This document shows positions 44,473 to 57,472 of a stretch of DNA of 64,000 bases, piece by piece. Within the stretch, counting starts at the first letter, position 1. Each line of letters begins with the position of its first letter. The notes beneath the pieces are model-generated. The model ran no database searches. It was given only the letters and a program-made list of their open reading frames with translations, and was not told the origin of the DNA. The position numbers and the translations under genes are program-made. Source of the DNA: Ascochyta rabiei (lineage: Eukaryota > Ascomycota > Dothideomycetes > Pleosporales > Didymellaceae); the NCBI RefSeq assembly GCF_004011695.2, contig NC_082412.1, positions 1 to 64,000 of the forward strand, read 5' to 3'.

Positions 44473-46212
44473 ATGCACTAGTCTACTGCTCTGTACTAGG
44501 CTGCTAAGCAATTTAACAGCAGTAAGCGCAGCTTCCCTGCGCTTAGCAACGTAGCTATTGCTAACAGCTATAGATATAAACCTCTAAATAGAGACTATAA
44601 GTGGCTGTTTGTCTAGTGTGCGCAGATATTGCTCTTATAGGCTAGTAAGTATAAAACTCCGCATAGTGCAGGATAGCTAATCCCTAACTCTAACAACACC
44701 TATCTCTGTAAGCCTGTCTTTGTTGCTAATTCCTCTCTTACTGCTATATAGTTGCTCTGCAAGACGCTCTCTAATAATGCCCTGTCTGCTAAGGAATAGG
44801 GCTGCCTTATGCGCGCAGCGCAGTCTGTTATAGAGAAGGGATAGAAGGCACAGGCTGTCCTAGTGCCTACGTCTGCAAGCGCAGCCCCTTTAGACAGCAA
44901 GGTAGAGGAACCTCTATCTACATAACTGTCTAGTTTCTTACAGCATAGGAAAAGGCAGCGCATTGCCTTAGAGTTACTAGACTCCCCTTCTAAGCGTGTT
45001 TGCGCTAAAGCCTCTAGTAAGATACTAGCTCTAACACCAGCTATATATATAGAGGAACAAGCGCCTAAGCTAGTTATAACAATCTCTAATAAAAACTGCT
45101 ACGCTAAGCTCTAGTATAACTAGAAGAGGGAGGCGTCTTATGCAAAGAGACGCATAGACCTTAGCCTCTAGGTCCTAGGTAATAGGGCGCTGTTGCAGGA
45201 GCAGGCTACTTATAACTTAATTACCTAAAAGGACATAGCAACTATTACTTAGATTACTAAGTAAGTTATTGCTAACAGCACTAACTTCTATACAGCTTTC
45301 TCTATACCCTACTTTACAGCTTATGCAATGCTAGAGAAGGCTAGGGCCCTTAGTAACTAGTCCTTACGCTGCTACGCGGCACACTTCCTGCAGACGTATT
45401 AGGAAATAGGAATGCCTTTCTAGGCTAGTATAGGTAACTAAGCTATATAGACCTAGTAGTTATAGCTTTATAAGAACGCATAGGGCACGTTGCGCAGCCC
45501 TAATTACGCCTTCTGCGTTGCCTAGGACATATATAGGCTCTATAAGACAGAGCTAGTAGCTATCTATATTAAATTATAGTAGGTGTTTACACAGCTAGGC
45601 AAGGCCTATATCTAGAAGATTAAGCAGATCTAGCAGCGTAACTTTATAGCAAGCAATAACTAGACGCGTAACTGCTATAGAAGAGGGCTAGTCTGTACAG
45701 AAGCTATTACAGCGCTAATAAAGTTAGTCTACTCTACCCTAATAAAGAGAGATAACAAGGTCTTTTATAATTAGCTAAAGTAAGTAATGCGCTGGCACAC
45801 TGTAGTAGAAGGCCTAGGCTAGGGCAGTCTACTGCTAATACCCTATAAGTAGGTGTCCTACTAGTAGCTAGAGTAGGTGCTTTGTATAGGCTAGCTAGAC
45901 GTCTTTATTAACCTTATAAAGTATAAGTATCCTAATCTGTATACTATAAGCAAGGCGCTTAAGATCCAGCTTAGAGCAGATGTAATTGCTAGAGGGCCTA
46001 TTAGTAGGAAAGAGACGTTAAGCATAGAGGCACAGGCTCCAGCCACTAGCTACAAAGTAGAGGAGGTAGCAGACAGTAAGGACAATAAGCTAGACAGACA
46101 GATTAAGGTTTCTTAGTCCTAAGCAACATAGGACAGGCTAGTGTTAGCTATAGCGTTGCGGCAGATAACGCTACTTAAGTTGTTTTACCCTGTTAATGTT
46201 GCGCAAGAATAG
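44473..46212 (+). pseudogene. Partner A4: heavily RIP-mutated copy
   Basis: From ATG 44473 to TAG 46210-46212 the frame is continuous for 580 codons, exactly the length of A2. It carries several dozen in-frame TAG or TAA codons and no TGA that I could find. Landmarks align residue by residue: LNRDYKWLF for NEDYKKLF, TPHSAG, CKPVFVANS, ISNKN, VYIKL or AIYIKL for VYIKSRW, RNFIASNN for HNNFVSSNN, VMRWHTVVEGLG, and the C-terminal LRQITLLKLF. Trp and Gln positions are the ones turned into stops, the RIP signature. No TLH gene is recognisable beside it. Confidence 0.75.
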
Positions 46213-46985
46213 GGTATTGCAGAGGACAGTTATTAAGGACACTAACAGTAATATTAATAATAGTAGCAATAACAATATTAGTAGAGACAATAGTAATATA
46301 GAAGATAGCAATACAGATAACAGCGCGCAGCAGCTGTTGGCTAGTGTACCTAGTTAGACCTCTACTATAGCTGTGCTGCTGTGCTAGATATAGTTGTGCT
46401 AGATGTAGTTGCGCTAGATATAGTTACTTAAGCTGTTTAACCTAGCTACGTATTAGGTCTGTAGTAATAGGAATTAGTACGCCTCTTATTTAATATTAGG
46501 ATTATTACTATCCTAACGTGTATCCTTAGGTAGTTAAGGTGCGCTGTATTACGTTAGTTAGGCAGGTGTCTACTCTGCATTTTGTAATTTGCAACGCTTA
46601 AGTAAGTAGCAACATAGTAAGTTGCAAAGCTTTAGTAAGTTATAGCGCATTAGTAAGTTATAACACAGTAAGTTGCAGCAATTTAGTAAGTTGTAACGCA
46701 GTAAGTTGCTGTAAGTTACAGCGCTTTAGTAAGACGTAACGTAGTAAGTTGCAGCAATTTAGTAAATTGTAGTGTTTTAGCATGTTATAACACTTTAGTA
46801 GGTTATAACACTTCTATAAGGTATTTTAGTACAGGTTGTATTAAATTCTAGGAAGTTACTAGGGTAGGGAAATTAGCTTTTAAAAAGTAGAGAAACTAGC
46901 TGCGTAGCCTAAGTATATGCTAAAGTTTTGTTTATAAAAACCTATAGGGTAAGGACTGTTTCTACTAGCCTTAAGTACTCCTAGA
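46213..46985. repeat. A4 downstream repeats
   Basis: First an asparagine/serine-coding low-complexity run (46240-46330). Then a 17-18 bp unit GTGCTAGATATAGTT three times (46370-46430), ending in a second copy of the LLKLF coding end. At 46586-46845 about ten AGTAAGTTG-type repeats follow. The same repeat word occurs at 44215-44330, so it brackets partner A4. Confidence 0.5.
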
Positions 46986-46989
46986 CGGC

Positions 46990-49900
46990 TGGTACACGCT
47001 GCTGCTATTGCTGTGTTGCAGCTATACCCCCCTAAAGATGTCTAGTATTAATATTAACTACTCTAACAGCGTTAACCTTGCTAAGCTTACAGCCGCGACC
47101 GCTCTAGCGCCTACCTCTCCCCTCCTTACTACAGCGCCTTACTCCTGCGTAAACGTAACTATTAGCGCATCTAGTTTATCTAAACCTAAGCCCTGTATCC
47201 TAGCGCGTATTAACAGCGTAGAGGAGGTATGCTCCTCCTACACAGCTAAGTTTAGCATCTTACTCTTACTAACCTAGCCTGTAACCTAGTAGTCCTTACT
47301 GTTGTCCCAGCCTAGTATTAACACCCCTACGTTTCTGCATTACTTAATTAGCGTTGCTGCGTCCTACAAGTTAGTAATAGCACCTCTCCTTACTACTTTG
47401 TGCGCTCTGTAGATAAGTCTGTTGACTATAGTAGACAGCTGCGCAGGCAGTAGAGGCTCCTTTAGTAACAGTGCCCTAGGCACTAGTTACTTCCTATATA
47501 CCCTCCTGTACTACTTCTGCACGTATATAGGGTAGGTAAAGACAGATAAGAACTATATTATCTACCTAGTCTGTCCTCTAGCAGCGTTCTCCTTAGTAGA
47601 CTGTATTAACGTGTTGCTTAAGAGGTAGGGCAGGATCTAGTGCGTTAGGCAGATAAGGTAGAGGTAGCTGTCTAGCTACTTGCTTGCTCTTTAGTAGCTA
47701 AGCTAACTCTTAATAAACTTAAAGCTCTGCTGCAGCACAATGTGGTACAGCAGGCTCCCCTACGCCTTGCGCTCCCTGTTATCCTAGAGGAAGAGGAATT
47801 CTAGTAGCGTAGCTACCTTTGTAATGTGTATCTTGTTACTAGTAACTAGGTGTAGTAGTGCTCTTACGCTGTCCTTAAGAAACATGCTCTGTATACTACA
47901 GTAGCAGAACAGTATATAGCTATCCTGCTTTAGGGCAGCTTATAACAGCTTTAGGTGTGTTTTATGCAACGCTAGTATTGCTAACTACATATTAGCGTTA
48001 AACTGCTTAAGGTTAAGGGCAAACAGGTACTCTATCTACCTTATAAGTAACAGGGGGTTCTCCCTTACCTAGTACTGCGTAAACTACCTAGTTACCTAGT
48101 AGAAGTAGGTGTACATATTACTAAGGTCCTTTACAGCCTTCTACCTATGCTTATACTTAGCGTGTATTAGTAAGTTACCTATAAGCATGTTATCACTATA
48201 TAGCTAGGTAACTTACCTAGACGCCTAGTTAAACTTTAGCAGGAACTATCTAAGGCTGTAGCTAGCTATAGTCTGCTGTATCTCTAGCCCTTCTCTTACT
48301 ATAATATCTACCCTATACGTTTGCTCCTAGCAGTCCTTAAACAGCGGTAATTCCTTTGCTAGCATGTTACTGCTGTAGCAGAACTGCAGCGCCTATAGCG
48401 TAATAACTATTATAATTGTCTCCTATAGTAAGATATTCTTACCTATGTTAGTAAATGTATGCTTAAACAGTATATAGTGCTTATTTATCTGCGCGTAGAT
48501 AAACCTAAACAGCTCCTATAAGGGGACAATATAGTGCAGGAGCAGTAATAGAGCGTTATTAGCATTGTCCTTACCTTTACAGTCCTACTCCTTCTATAGG
48601 TTGCACATCTTATTTATTATAGCTAGAGACATGTAATACTCCTTACGTGTCCTGTATAACTGCTACTAGCTATCTTAGATGTTAATAGCTGTGTACCTCT
48701 TACTGTGCACGTATAAAGTAATATAGGTCTTCTTATTAAATAAGACACTACTACCCTACTACTGCAGTAAGCAGATATAGCTAGGATTAAGCGCTAGGTT
48801 CTCTACTGCCTAGTTGTTAAACACGTATACTTTAGACACGTTAAATAGTAACTTAATAGTGTTGTAGAACTATAAGTACACTAGCCTATCTGTGTTCTCC
48901 TACCTACGCAGTTTTATTGCTAGTGTTAGGCCTACTAAGTCTTATATAGTGGCCTATAGGTATATTATCGCCTATAGGCTACCTCTAGTCTACTTACTAT
49001 CTACTAGGAGCTTTACTTACGTGTGCGTATATAACTCTAGGCAGCAGTACTTCTAGAGAAACGTCTCTGCCTTAAATTTGTCTGTAATAGTGTTATACAG
49101 CAGCACGTAATCCCTTAAGAACACCTCCTTAGCTATATTAACAAACATACAGCTTCTGCTGTAGAACTGCAGGTTAGTAACCTTATCCTACGCTGTCTTC
49201 TATGCCTAGTAGGTAGTTACTAGACTAACACCTAGCTCTTCTATATAGGTAAGCTTAGTGTTCTTAGCATTTACAAAGAGCGTAGCACCCTTAAAGCAAC
49301 TTAGGCCTAGGTCCTTAGCAATTCTCTCTAGGACAGACGTCTATAGCCTATTAAGGTGTTTAGCCTACAGCGTAAACGTTAGGATCTGCTCTTATAAGCT
49401 GCCCTTATTCTACAGGGCCTCTTTAGACAACGTGGTGATGTCTATAGCAGCAATGTCCTCTAAGTAAGGGTAGTACTTTATTCTAGTAGCTAGCACCAGC
49501 GTATCTAGTGTAGGGAGCAGCACTGCGTCTAGCTAGAGCTGCTAGTCTTACTTACTAAGGAAGTTGCTATGCTTATATAAGGACCTAAGACGTAGCTTAG
49601 AGAAGAAGACGTATATAAGCAGTAACTAGATACTACTTATAACAGCGCTAAAGTAGTAGTATAGAATCTTATTTAGTAGGAGTATTATAGTTATTAGCTT
49701 ATTATAAGCGTTATACACTCTACCAGTTAGGCTAAAGTGTATATTAGTGTTTAGGTTAAGGGTAGTGTACGCCTAGGGGTACTACTTAATCCCCTACTGC
49801 GCAAACGCTACACTACTAGGAAAGCAACACATACTATCTATGTTAAACGTTACGTTAACACTGCGCTCTTTGTTACTGCTGTAGTAGTACTGCTCTAGGC

Positions 49901-50085
49901 ACAGGCTGTAGGGTAGGTTCTTATTGCGTGTACTAGCGTTCTTAGGGTAGGTGTCTAGGCTTATGCCCTTAAACGCAGCCTTTAAGTTAAGTCCTTTAGG
50001 TAGGGGAGACTGTTTTGCTATTATCTTAGGGTTGCTAATAACGTCTAGAAGCAATCTGCCCCTATTATGCACTCTAGTAATGAGG
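46990..50085 (-). pseudogene. Unidentified large reading frame, RIP-mutated
   Basis: On the - strand, protein-like sequence continues for long distances with only TAG/TAA breaks. 49794-50072 is open (RGRLLLDVISNPKIIAKQ, SVNVTFNIDSMCCFPSSV), and the same frame goes on through FSLTGRVYNAYNKLITIILL to at least 49620. Further left similar blocks appear (AAIDITTLSKEALYNKGSL, VFLRDYVLLYNTITDKF near 49100, and a block at 47300-47640 with IVNRLIYRAHKVVRRGA). I do not recognise the family. It may be a large transposon-encoded protein. Continuity left of 49,000 was not fully checked. Confidence 0.4.
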
Positions 50086-53000
50086 CGTGTTATCTACTTA
50101 TTGCACAACAGAACAGACTAGTTCTCCATCCTGTCTACCTACCTAGGAAATACTAAAAGCTGTTATGTTAAATGCCCTAGGAACGCTGTTATAACAAAAA
50201 CAACAAGCCTACAAGACTCTTAAGAGAATCTAACAGAAGCTAAATTAGTTACCTACAGATTTGCTAGATGCCCTTTAACCCTTATAGGAAGAACTAGGCT
50301 TAGTTAAACCCTAGAACTCTAAGTAATGGAGTATATCTCGTCTCTACGTAAAGATATTTAGAGAGATCTATTTCTGCTCCCTGTTAATAGACGCAGCAAC
50401 CTTCTGATAGTAGAAGAACATGCAAACGTTATCTACTGTAGAAAGAACCTAGACAAAGAATTAAAGGCTACTCCTGCAAAGAGGTGGCTACAAAAGGCTA
50501 GCAATAAGAGAGAAGAGGTAGGGGAATTAGATAAACCCCTAAAGAAACAAAAATAGGCTAATAGAGGCTATAACGGGCTGTCTGCACACAGAACCACTAG
50601 CACCTAAGATAAGAGCAAGGGTTAGACCTGTTATAACTGCAGAAAGTTTAGTTATACTACAGCTAAGTGCTAAAGCCCTCTAAAGGACAAGGGTAACACA
50701 GCTAACTAGAAGGACACCTTAGTAGAATCTAAGGAAGGCTTAAACACTAATTTAGGAAAGGGGAAAGGGCAGAAAGACTAATTCTATACCTTTCCGCCTA
50801 CATTACGTTAAACTAGGAAACAAGGGACTTAGGGAAATTAAGGGAAGCCCTTTACTCTTATCCCTTTTAGTTGTTAACTGTGCAGTGTACAGTTTAATCT
50901 TCTAAGCCTATAGAAGCTATAATCAATAGAGGTTCCTAGCTAAACTTAATGTTAGCTACTCTAGTAAAGGAACAGGATCTCTAAGTAGACCCCTTACCTA
51001 AGCTGCAAGCTAAGGGCGTAGACAGGGGTAAATTAACAGTGTATAGTACCACGACAGTAGATATAGCTATTACTAATTCACAAAGGCATAAAGAGACCTA
51101 TTAAGTACTATTTGTAGTAACAGACCTTTAAAGATACTTCGTGTACTTAGGTCTACCCTAGATTGATATAGTTAATCTAAGGATTAGCTACGCTACTAGA
51201 TGCATACTCTTTCAGAGGAACAAGGACAACAAGGTTGTCCTGTTTACTAAAGTGGCTACAGAAGACGCTAAGCAGTTTAAGAGCAGTATAAGAGAACCTA
51301 ATACAGACGTCTACGCGTGCCTTATTAACTTTATAGGCTATAGAGGACTAGAAGATAACACTATAAGTTATTTACCTCTAGAATATGCAGAGTTTACAGA
51401 TGTAGGCTTAGAAGAGGACTCTAAAACTCTTCTAGAGCATAGCCACCACAACCTGTCTATAACTCTAACACCTAATAGTGTTCTACCTTACTAGCTATTA
51501 TACAATCTCTCTGTAACTAAACTAGAGATACTTTAAAACTATCTTTAGGAGTATATAGCAAGAGGATAGATATATTACTTAAAGTCTCTAGCAGGGGCAC
51601 CTATACTCTTTATAAAGAAGAAAGACAGCAGCCTAAGACTTTGTGTTAACTATTAGGGCCTTAATAAGGTTACAGTTAAGAACTGGCACCTACTACCTCT
51701 AATTACGGAGTTACTAGAGAGGCTCTCTTAAGTAAGGTATTTTACTAAGCTTAATGTAAGCGAGGCCTACTATAGGATTTGTATTGCAGAAGGAGATAAG
51801 TAGAAGACTACTTTCTGTACTAGATACGGACACTATAAGTATACAGTTATGCCTTTTAGCCTAACTAATGTCCCTACCTAGTTTTAAGCATATATTAACT
51901 ATGCTCTTACAGGACTAGTTAATATATATTGCATTGTCTATTTAGACAATATCCTAATCTACTTAGAGATAAAAGAAACCTATATACAGTATGTAAAGGA
52001 TATACTACAGAGACTACGCAAGTCTAAGCTATACATTAAACTTAGCAAGTATAAGTAGCACACTTAGCGTACAGAGTATCTTAGATACGTAATTAGCTCT
52101 AAAGGAGTTAGTATTAACCTAGAACAGGTGAAAACGATCTAGGAGTGGCCACAACTACAAACAGTCTGGGATATTTAAGTATTTATTAGATTTATAAACT
52201 ACTATTAACAATTTATCTATAGTTTCTCCAAATTAGCTTTACTATTAACTAAGATAACCTACAAAACCCCAGGATCTGCTAGGGAAGGTCCGGCAATGAG
52301 GAGAGAGGAAAGCCAGAAAATTAACATCGGCGAAAAAGGCAGATCTGCTTTCTAGAAACTTAAAGACGCTTTTACCTAAGTACCTATACTCTCCTACTTT
52401 AATCCTTACAGGAAAACAAGAGTAGAGGTAGATGTGTTAGGTGGCGTAATATTAGGTATACTAAGTTAATATATACTAGAAGATATTAGAACAGGTTAAT
52501 AAAGGCTAATTAGTTTCTTTTCTTATAAATTAATCTAAGCAGAATACAATTAAAATACTTATAACAAAGAACTGCTAGCTATTATTAAGAGCCTAGAACA
52601 CTAGCGCTACTACCTTAAAGGTATACACTTTAAGGTCCTTACAGACTATAAGAACTTAAAGTAGTTTATAGAGAATGAAACCCTCAACTATTACTAGGTT
52701 TAATCCTATCTAGCTCTAACTTAGTTTAATTTCATCCTTACATATTAACTAGGGACTACTAACCCTGTAGATAGACCTTTAAGGCAACTAGACTATAGAG
52801 CAGAGACAGAGAAACCTTTGTTAAAGTATAACAAAGCCTTTGTTTAGCCTCTTTAAGACTTGCTTGCCTCTTAAGGAAAGAACAATTTCCTAGTGTTAGC
52901 TGTTACAACACAGGCATCCTAAAGGTCTAAAGAACAATTAGAAGTTGTTAAAGCCCTCTAGAATTTCTAAGTAAAGGAAAGTGCTATAACTAGGGACCTA

Positions 53001-54539
53001 CACAACTATAAGGAAGAGTCTATAGTTAAACTAGACTTAGAGGCAACCTCTAAGGGATACGATAGCGAAACAGACTAGGATAGGCTAGAACAGCCTGTTG
53101 TAGGTAACAAGAGGTTAAAGCACTTAACTACTCCGAAGGAAAAGTCTAAGGCGCTCTAAGAATGCTATAACAAACTACTTAGAGGATATTTTAGAGGCAA
53201 GAAGACAATAGAAAAGCTGTAACGCTACTATAAGTAGAAAGGAATAAGAATAGATGTAAGAGACTACTGTAAGGACTGCCTAGTGTGTAAGAAGTTAACG
53301 CTAGCGCGTTACAAGCTATACAGTCTCCTAGCACCCTTATCTCCTCTAAACGCAGCCTAGGAAGAGATTACTATAGATTTTATTACAGAATTACCTCTAA
53401 GTTACTTAAGCCACTAGGTATACAACGCTATCTTAGTTGTAGTCTGTAGACTTACCAAAATAGCTCACTACATCCTAGCTAGAGCTAATTAGGACAGCAC
53501 AGACCTAGCTTAATCCTAGATAAGAGAAGTGATATGCCTACATAGTGTCCTAAAGAGGAAAATCTTAGATAGGGGCCCACTTATAGCAGCTAAACACTAG
53601 AACACTTTCTAACACTACTTAAACTTAAGGAGGGTATTAACTTCTGCTTATTATCTACAGACGGATAGGCAGACTAAAAGACAGAATTAGACACTTAAAC
53701 AGTACCTACAGTACTATTATTGCCTAGAACAAGACAATTAGAGCCTATAGATATTAGTTGTAGATTTTGTATACAATAATAGCATACATGCAACTATAGG
53801 CACTACGCTGTTCTAAGCATACTATAGCATAGATCCTATTAGTTCTAACTAGCCTAGTATGCCTTATAGCGTCAGGGAATCACCTCTAGAAGCACAAGTA
53901 GCCAGCAAGGTTATTGCTTTGCAATAAGAATGTAAGAAGAAAATTATTACTGCAAATAAATACTAGAAATTATATGCAGATAAGAAACGCTTAGCACATA
54001 CGTTTAAAATAGGTAATTAAGTAATAGTGTTAAATTAGCAAATTAGGTCAACAAGGCCTAAGAAAAAGCTTAACTGGAAGTACCTAGGTCTAGGTCGCAT
54101 AGTGGACTAGTATAGTCTAACAGCATTTAAAGTTAACCTTCTAGGCTTACAGAGCGTACATCTAGTCTTCTATGCGTTATTACTAGAGCCTTATAATCCA
54201 CAGGGCCTTATTCTATACCTAGAGGTCCTAATTATAGACACGCTGCGCGAACATAGTAATAATGTCTACAAAGTAGACACTATACTAGATAGGCGCAAAG
54301 GAGAACACAATTAGTAGGAGTATCTAGTTAGATAGACCGGCTATAGAGAAGAAGAGAACTCCTAGAAGCCTAGTTAAAATATTTCTAGTAACGTCCTCTA
54401 ACAATTTTAGAAATCTAAGGGCATAATGCTAAAAAGGAATCTAAAAGAAAAGACCTATAGGGGTTAAGGTCAACCCCTAAAGAAGAAGGGGAAGGAGAAA
54501 AGGTAATAAGAGTATACTAAGGAGACAACGTACCTTTAC

Positions 54540-56373
54540 CAGTTTTCCTATAGTGTTTTTAGGGTGTTTAACAGCGTTACACTGTAGAATTAACTCAGCT
54601 AAGCTTATAAGCATCTCTTAGGACCTATTATCGCCTATTATAGACTATAAGAGCCTATTACAAATTATAAACAGCTTAACCTAAGGGCATAAAATTTATT
54701 ATATTACAGAAAGGAAACACAAAATATAAAAGTAAGTACTCTATTAAATTAAGCCTAAGGCTTAGGTATATCTAGGATTTCTAAGGGAAACCTAACTATA
54801 GAAATTGTTTCGGGTTATGTTATTATGTAAGCTACAATAGCCTATTAGGGCCTATTATAACGTGTTCTTACTACCTTTAAGTACTGTTATAGCAGTCTAG
54901 CTTCTTCTAGAGCACCTTAATCTTCTTTGTTACAGCACCCTTCTTTAAGCCAGTAGCAGAATCCTTCTCTACCTCTAGAACAGCTATCTCTGCAACTATA
55001 GCCTTGCCTTTTTTCTTATAATTAGAAATAGGGTTAGTAACGTAATTATAAACCTTAACCTATAATAAGTTAGTATAGCCTATTTAGGAACAGAATTAGT
55101 ATACATACCCGCTTACAAGGGGAATTAGTTTCCTTAGCAACCCTGTTAGCTACAGCGACCTTAAGACTGCGCTTACTAGCCTCAGCACAGGCCAAAACTA
55201 ACTTCTTAGTGCGCTGGCGCTGGTCTAGGCGGAAATTAGAGCAAGGATCCTTATCCTCCGCAATAGCGCTACTGTGTAGGTAGAGGTGAGAAGCGTAGGG
55301 AATGTACGTGCTACTAAACACGTTAGAATAACCTATAATAGACTAAAACTACTTAAAAAGACAACTTACTAGCTGTAATCCTTAGAAATAGGCTAACAGA
55401 GCTCTATAAGCTTAAATTTAGCTAACTTCTTCTCTAATATAGTTAGCGGGCGCTACTAGTGCTTACTATTAACTATGTCCTGGTCAGATTCCTAGATGCT
55501 AAACTCTAACTCCTAGAGAATCTTGCAAATCTTAGGCAGCTCTGTCTTATTCTTAGGGTGAAGCTGCTAAGAGTTAGTATAACCTATAATAGGTGATAAA
55601 CACCTAGAAGGGGGATACATACTGCAATGCACTCCTAGTTAGCAGAGAAGCACTAGAAACAGCGCATAACCTGGTTAGACTTACCTAATTCTATCTCTAT
55701 AATCTAGGCAGAGTACATAGCAGCATTAGCAGGCGTAACCTAGACATGAACGCAACTAACCTGACTGTAATGCTTATGCTGTCCTGCGGCGAAGCTATAG
55801 AAACACTAAACACACACCTAAAACAACTATAAGCTATTATAAGTAAAATTGTTACTAACTACGTTTAGATCTATAGTAGGTAGGCGAGGTAGCAGTCTTA
55901 GTGTTAAAGATTGTGCTTGTAAAGTTGTTAGAGCCTAGAGGATCTAGTTAGCTGCCTGTAGAGTTATAACAACCCATAATAACCTATAAGAGGTTATCCT
56001 AGTTTAGCAAAGGAAATTCTGCCCTTACTAAAGAAAAGCACTAACTTACTAAAAAGTAGAGTAGAGTGTAGAAGTAATAGTCTAAAATAGGTAGTAACGT
56101 TAGGTATACCTAGGCAGGAAGCTAGTAGCGTATAGACCTACTTATTCCCTAGGTACCTGTAAAAATTTAAGGTAAAGGTAGAGGTAAGAGTAATGGTAAA
56201 GATAGAAATAAACGCAACCACTAGCAGGTTTAAGAAGATCCCCTCTGTTACTGGATAACCCCTCCCTAGTGCCTAGGACGCCTTGTGGCCCACAGTAGCC
56301 TATTATTACTAGCCTAGGCTTAGGTAATTACAATATCGATTAATTGGGACGAATAATCCTAGAAGGAGGATAT
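54540..56373. other. Extra segment between chromodomain and 3' LTR of Gypsy-2
   Basis: 1.8 kb with no known Gypsy domain. Antisense open frame 55070-55321 (MFSSTYIPYASHLYLHSSA, then LVLACAEASKRSLKVAVAN) continues leftward through KKKGKAIVAEIAVLEVEKD with stops. The palindrome-like word CCTATTATAGG or CCTATAATAGG recurs near 54625, 54645, 54845, 55335, 55570 and 56300. It could be a captured gene or a second insertion. Confidence 0.35.
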
Positions 56374-56576
56374 TGTTAGGTCCCTAGTCCATAAGTGCTC
56401 TGCACTAAGACTAAAGACTAAAGGCCTAGTAAATGGAGCAGGGGTGGCGTATCTATATAACCTGGCCGGATTGCTCTAATTACTTGGGAGCGATTCGTCT
56501 ATCTATAACCTGCAATTACACTCTCTATCTTTAAGTGCTCAATAACGTGCCACCCCTCCCGAAAGGGATCCTAACA
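56374..56576 (+). repeat. Gypsy-2 3' LTR
   Basis: 203 bp, TGTTAGGTCCCTAGTCC ... GGGATCCTAACA. It is an inverted relative of 58369-58564. Confidence 0.75.
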
Positions 56577-57472
56577 TCCTGTTCCTTTGCTAGCGTAGCT
56601 GACATTAAGTTTAGCTAGGAACCTCTATTAATTATAGCTTCTATAGGCTTAGAGGATTAAACTGTGCACTATACAGTTAATAACTAAGAAGGATAAGAGT
56701 AAAGGGCTTCCCTTAATTTTCCTAAGTCCCTTATTTCCTAGTTTAACGTAATGTGGGCGGAAAGGTATAAGATTAGTCTTTCTGCCCTTTCCCTTTTCCT
56801 AAATTAGTGTTTAAGCCTTCCTTAGATTCTACTAAGGTGTCCTTCTAGTTAGCTGTGTTACCCTTGTCCTTTAGAGGGCTTTAGCACTTAGCTGCAGTAT
56901 AACTAAACTTTCTACAGTTATAACAGGTCTAACCCTTACCCTTGTCTTAGGTGCTAGTAGTTCTGTGTACAGACAGCCTATTATAGCCTCTATTAGCCTA
57001 TTTTTATTTCTTTAGAAGTTTTTCTAATTCCCCTACCTCTTCTCTCTTGTTGCTAGCCTTTTGTGGCCAACTCTTTGCAGGAGTAGCCTTTAATTCTTTA
57101 TCTAGGTTCTTTCTGCAGTAGATAACGTTTGCATGTTCTTCTACTATTAGAAGGTTGCTGCGTCTATTAATAGGGAGTAGAAATAGATCTTTCTAAATTT
57201 CTTTACGTAGAGACGAGATATACTCTATTACTTAGAGTTCTAAGGTTTAAGCTAAGCCTAGTTCTTCTTATAAGGGTTAAAGGGCATCTAGCAAATCTAT
57301 AGGTAACTAATTTAGCTTTTATTAGATTCTCTTAAGAGTCTTGTAGGCTTTTTGTTTTTGTTCTAACAGTGTTCCTAGGGCATTTAATATAACTGTTTTC
57401 AATATTTCCTAGGTAGGTAGCTAGGATAAAGAACTAGTCTGTTCTGTTGTGCAATAGGATTTCTATAGAGTC

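Larger units (their letters stand above)
50100..56576 (+). mobile_element. Gypsy-2: chromoviral Ty3/Gypsy retrotransposon, 5'-truncated, RIP-mutated
   Basis: Order on the + strand: gag with zinc knuckle CYNCRKFSYTTAKC (50629-50670, knuckle His now Tyr); protease region with an open frame 51252-51494; reverse transcriptase (APILFIKKKDSSLRLCVNY, MPFSLTNVPT, VYLDNILIYLE near 51937, YLDD changed to YLDN); RNase H; integrase (CKDCLVCKKL zinc site and TIDFITELP near 53376); and a C-terminal chromodomain (YKVDTILDRRKGEHN ... VRWTGYREEENSWKP-like, with W codons as stops) near 54280-54380. The 3' LTR is 56374-56576, preceded by a purine tract. The 5' LTR and gag start are missing. Confidence 0.85.

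Noticed and set aside
7624..46212. Genetic code with TAG read as glutamine
   Set aside because: Stops also replace tryptophan, TGA and TAA occur too, and ordinary genes here end in TAG or TAA. RIP explains the pattern.
44215..46845. CRISPR-like array from AGTAAGTT repeats
   Set aside because: Repeat words are short and irregularly spaced without unique spacers of constant size, and the host is a eukaryote.
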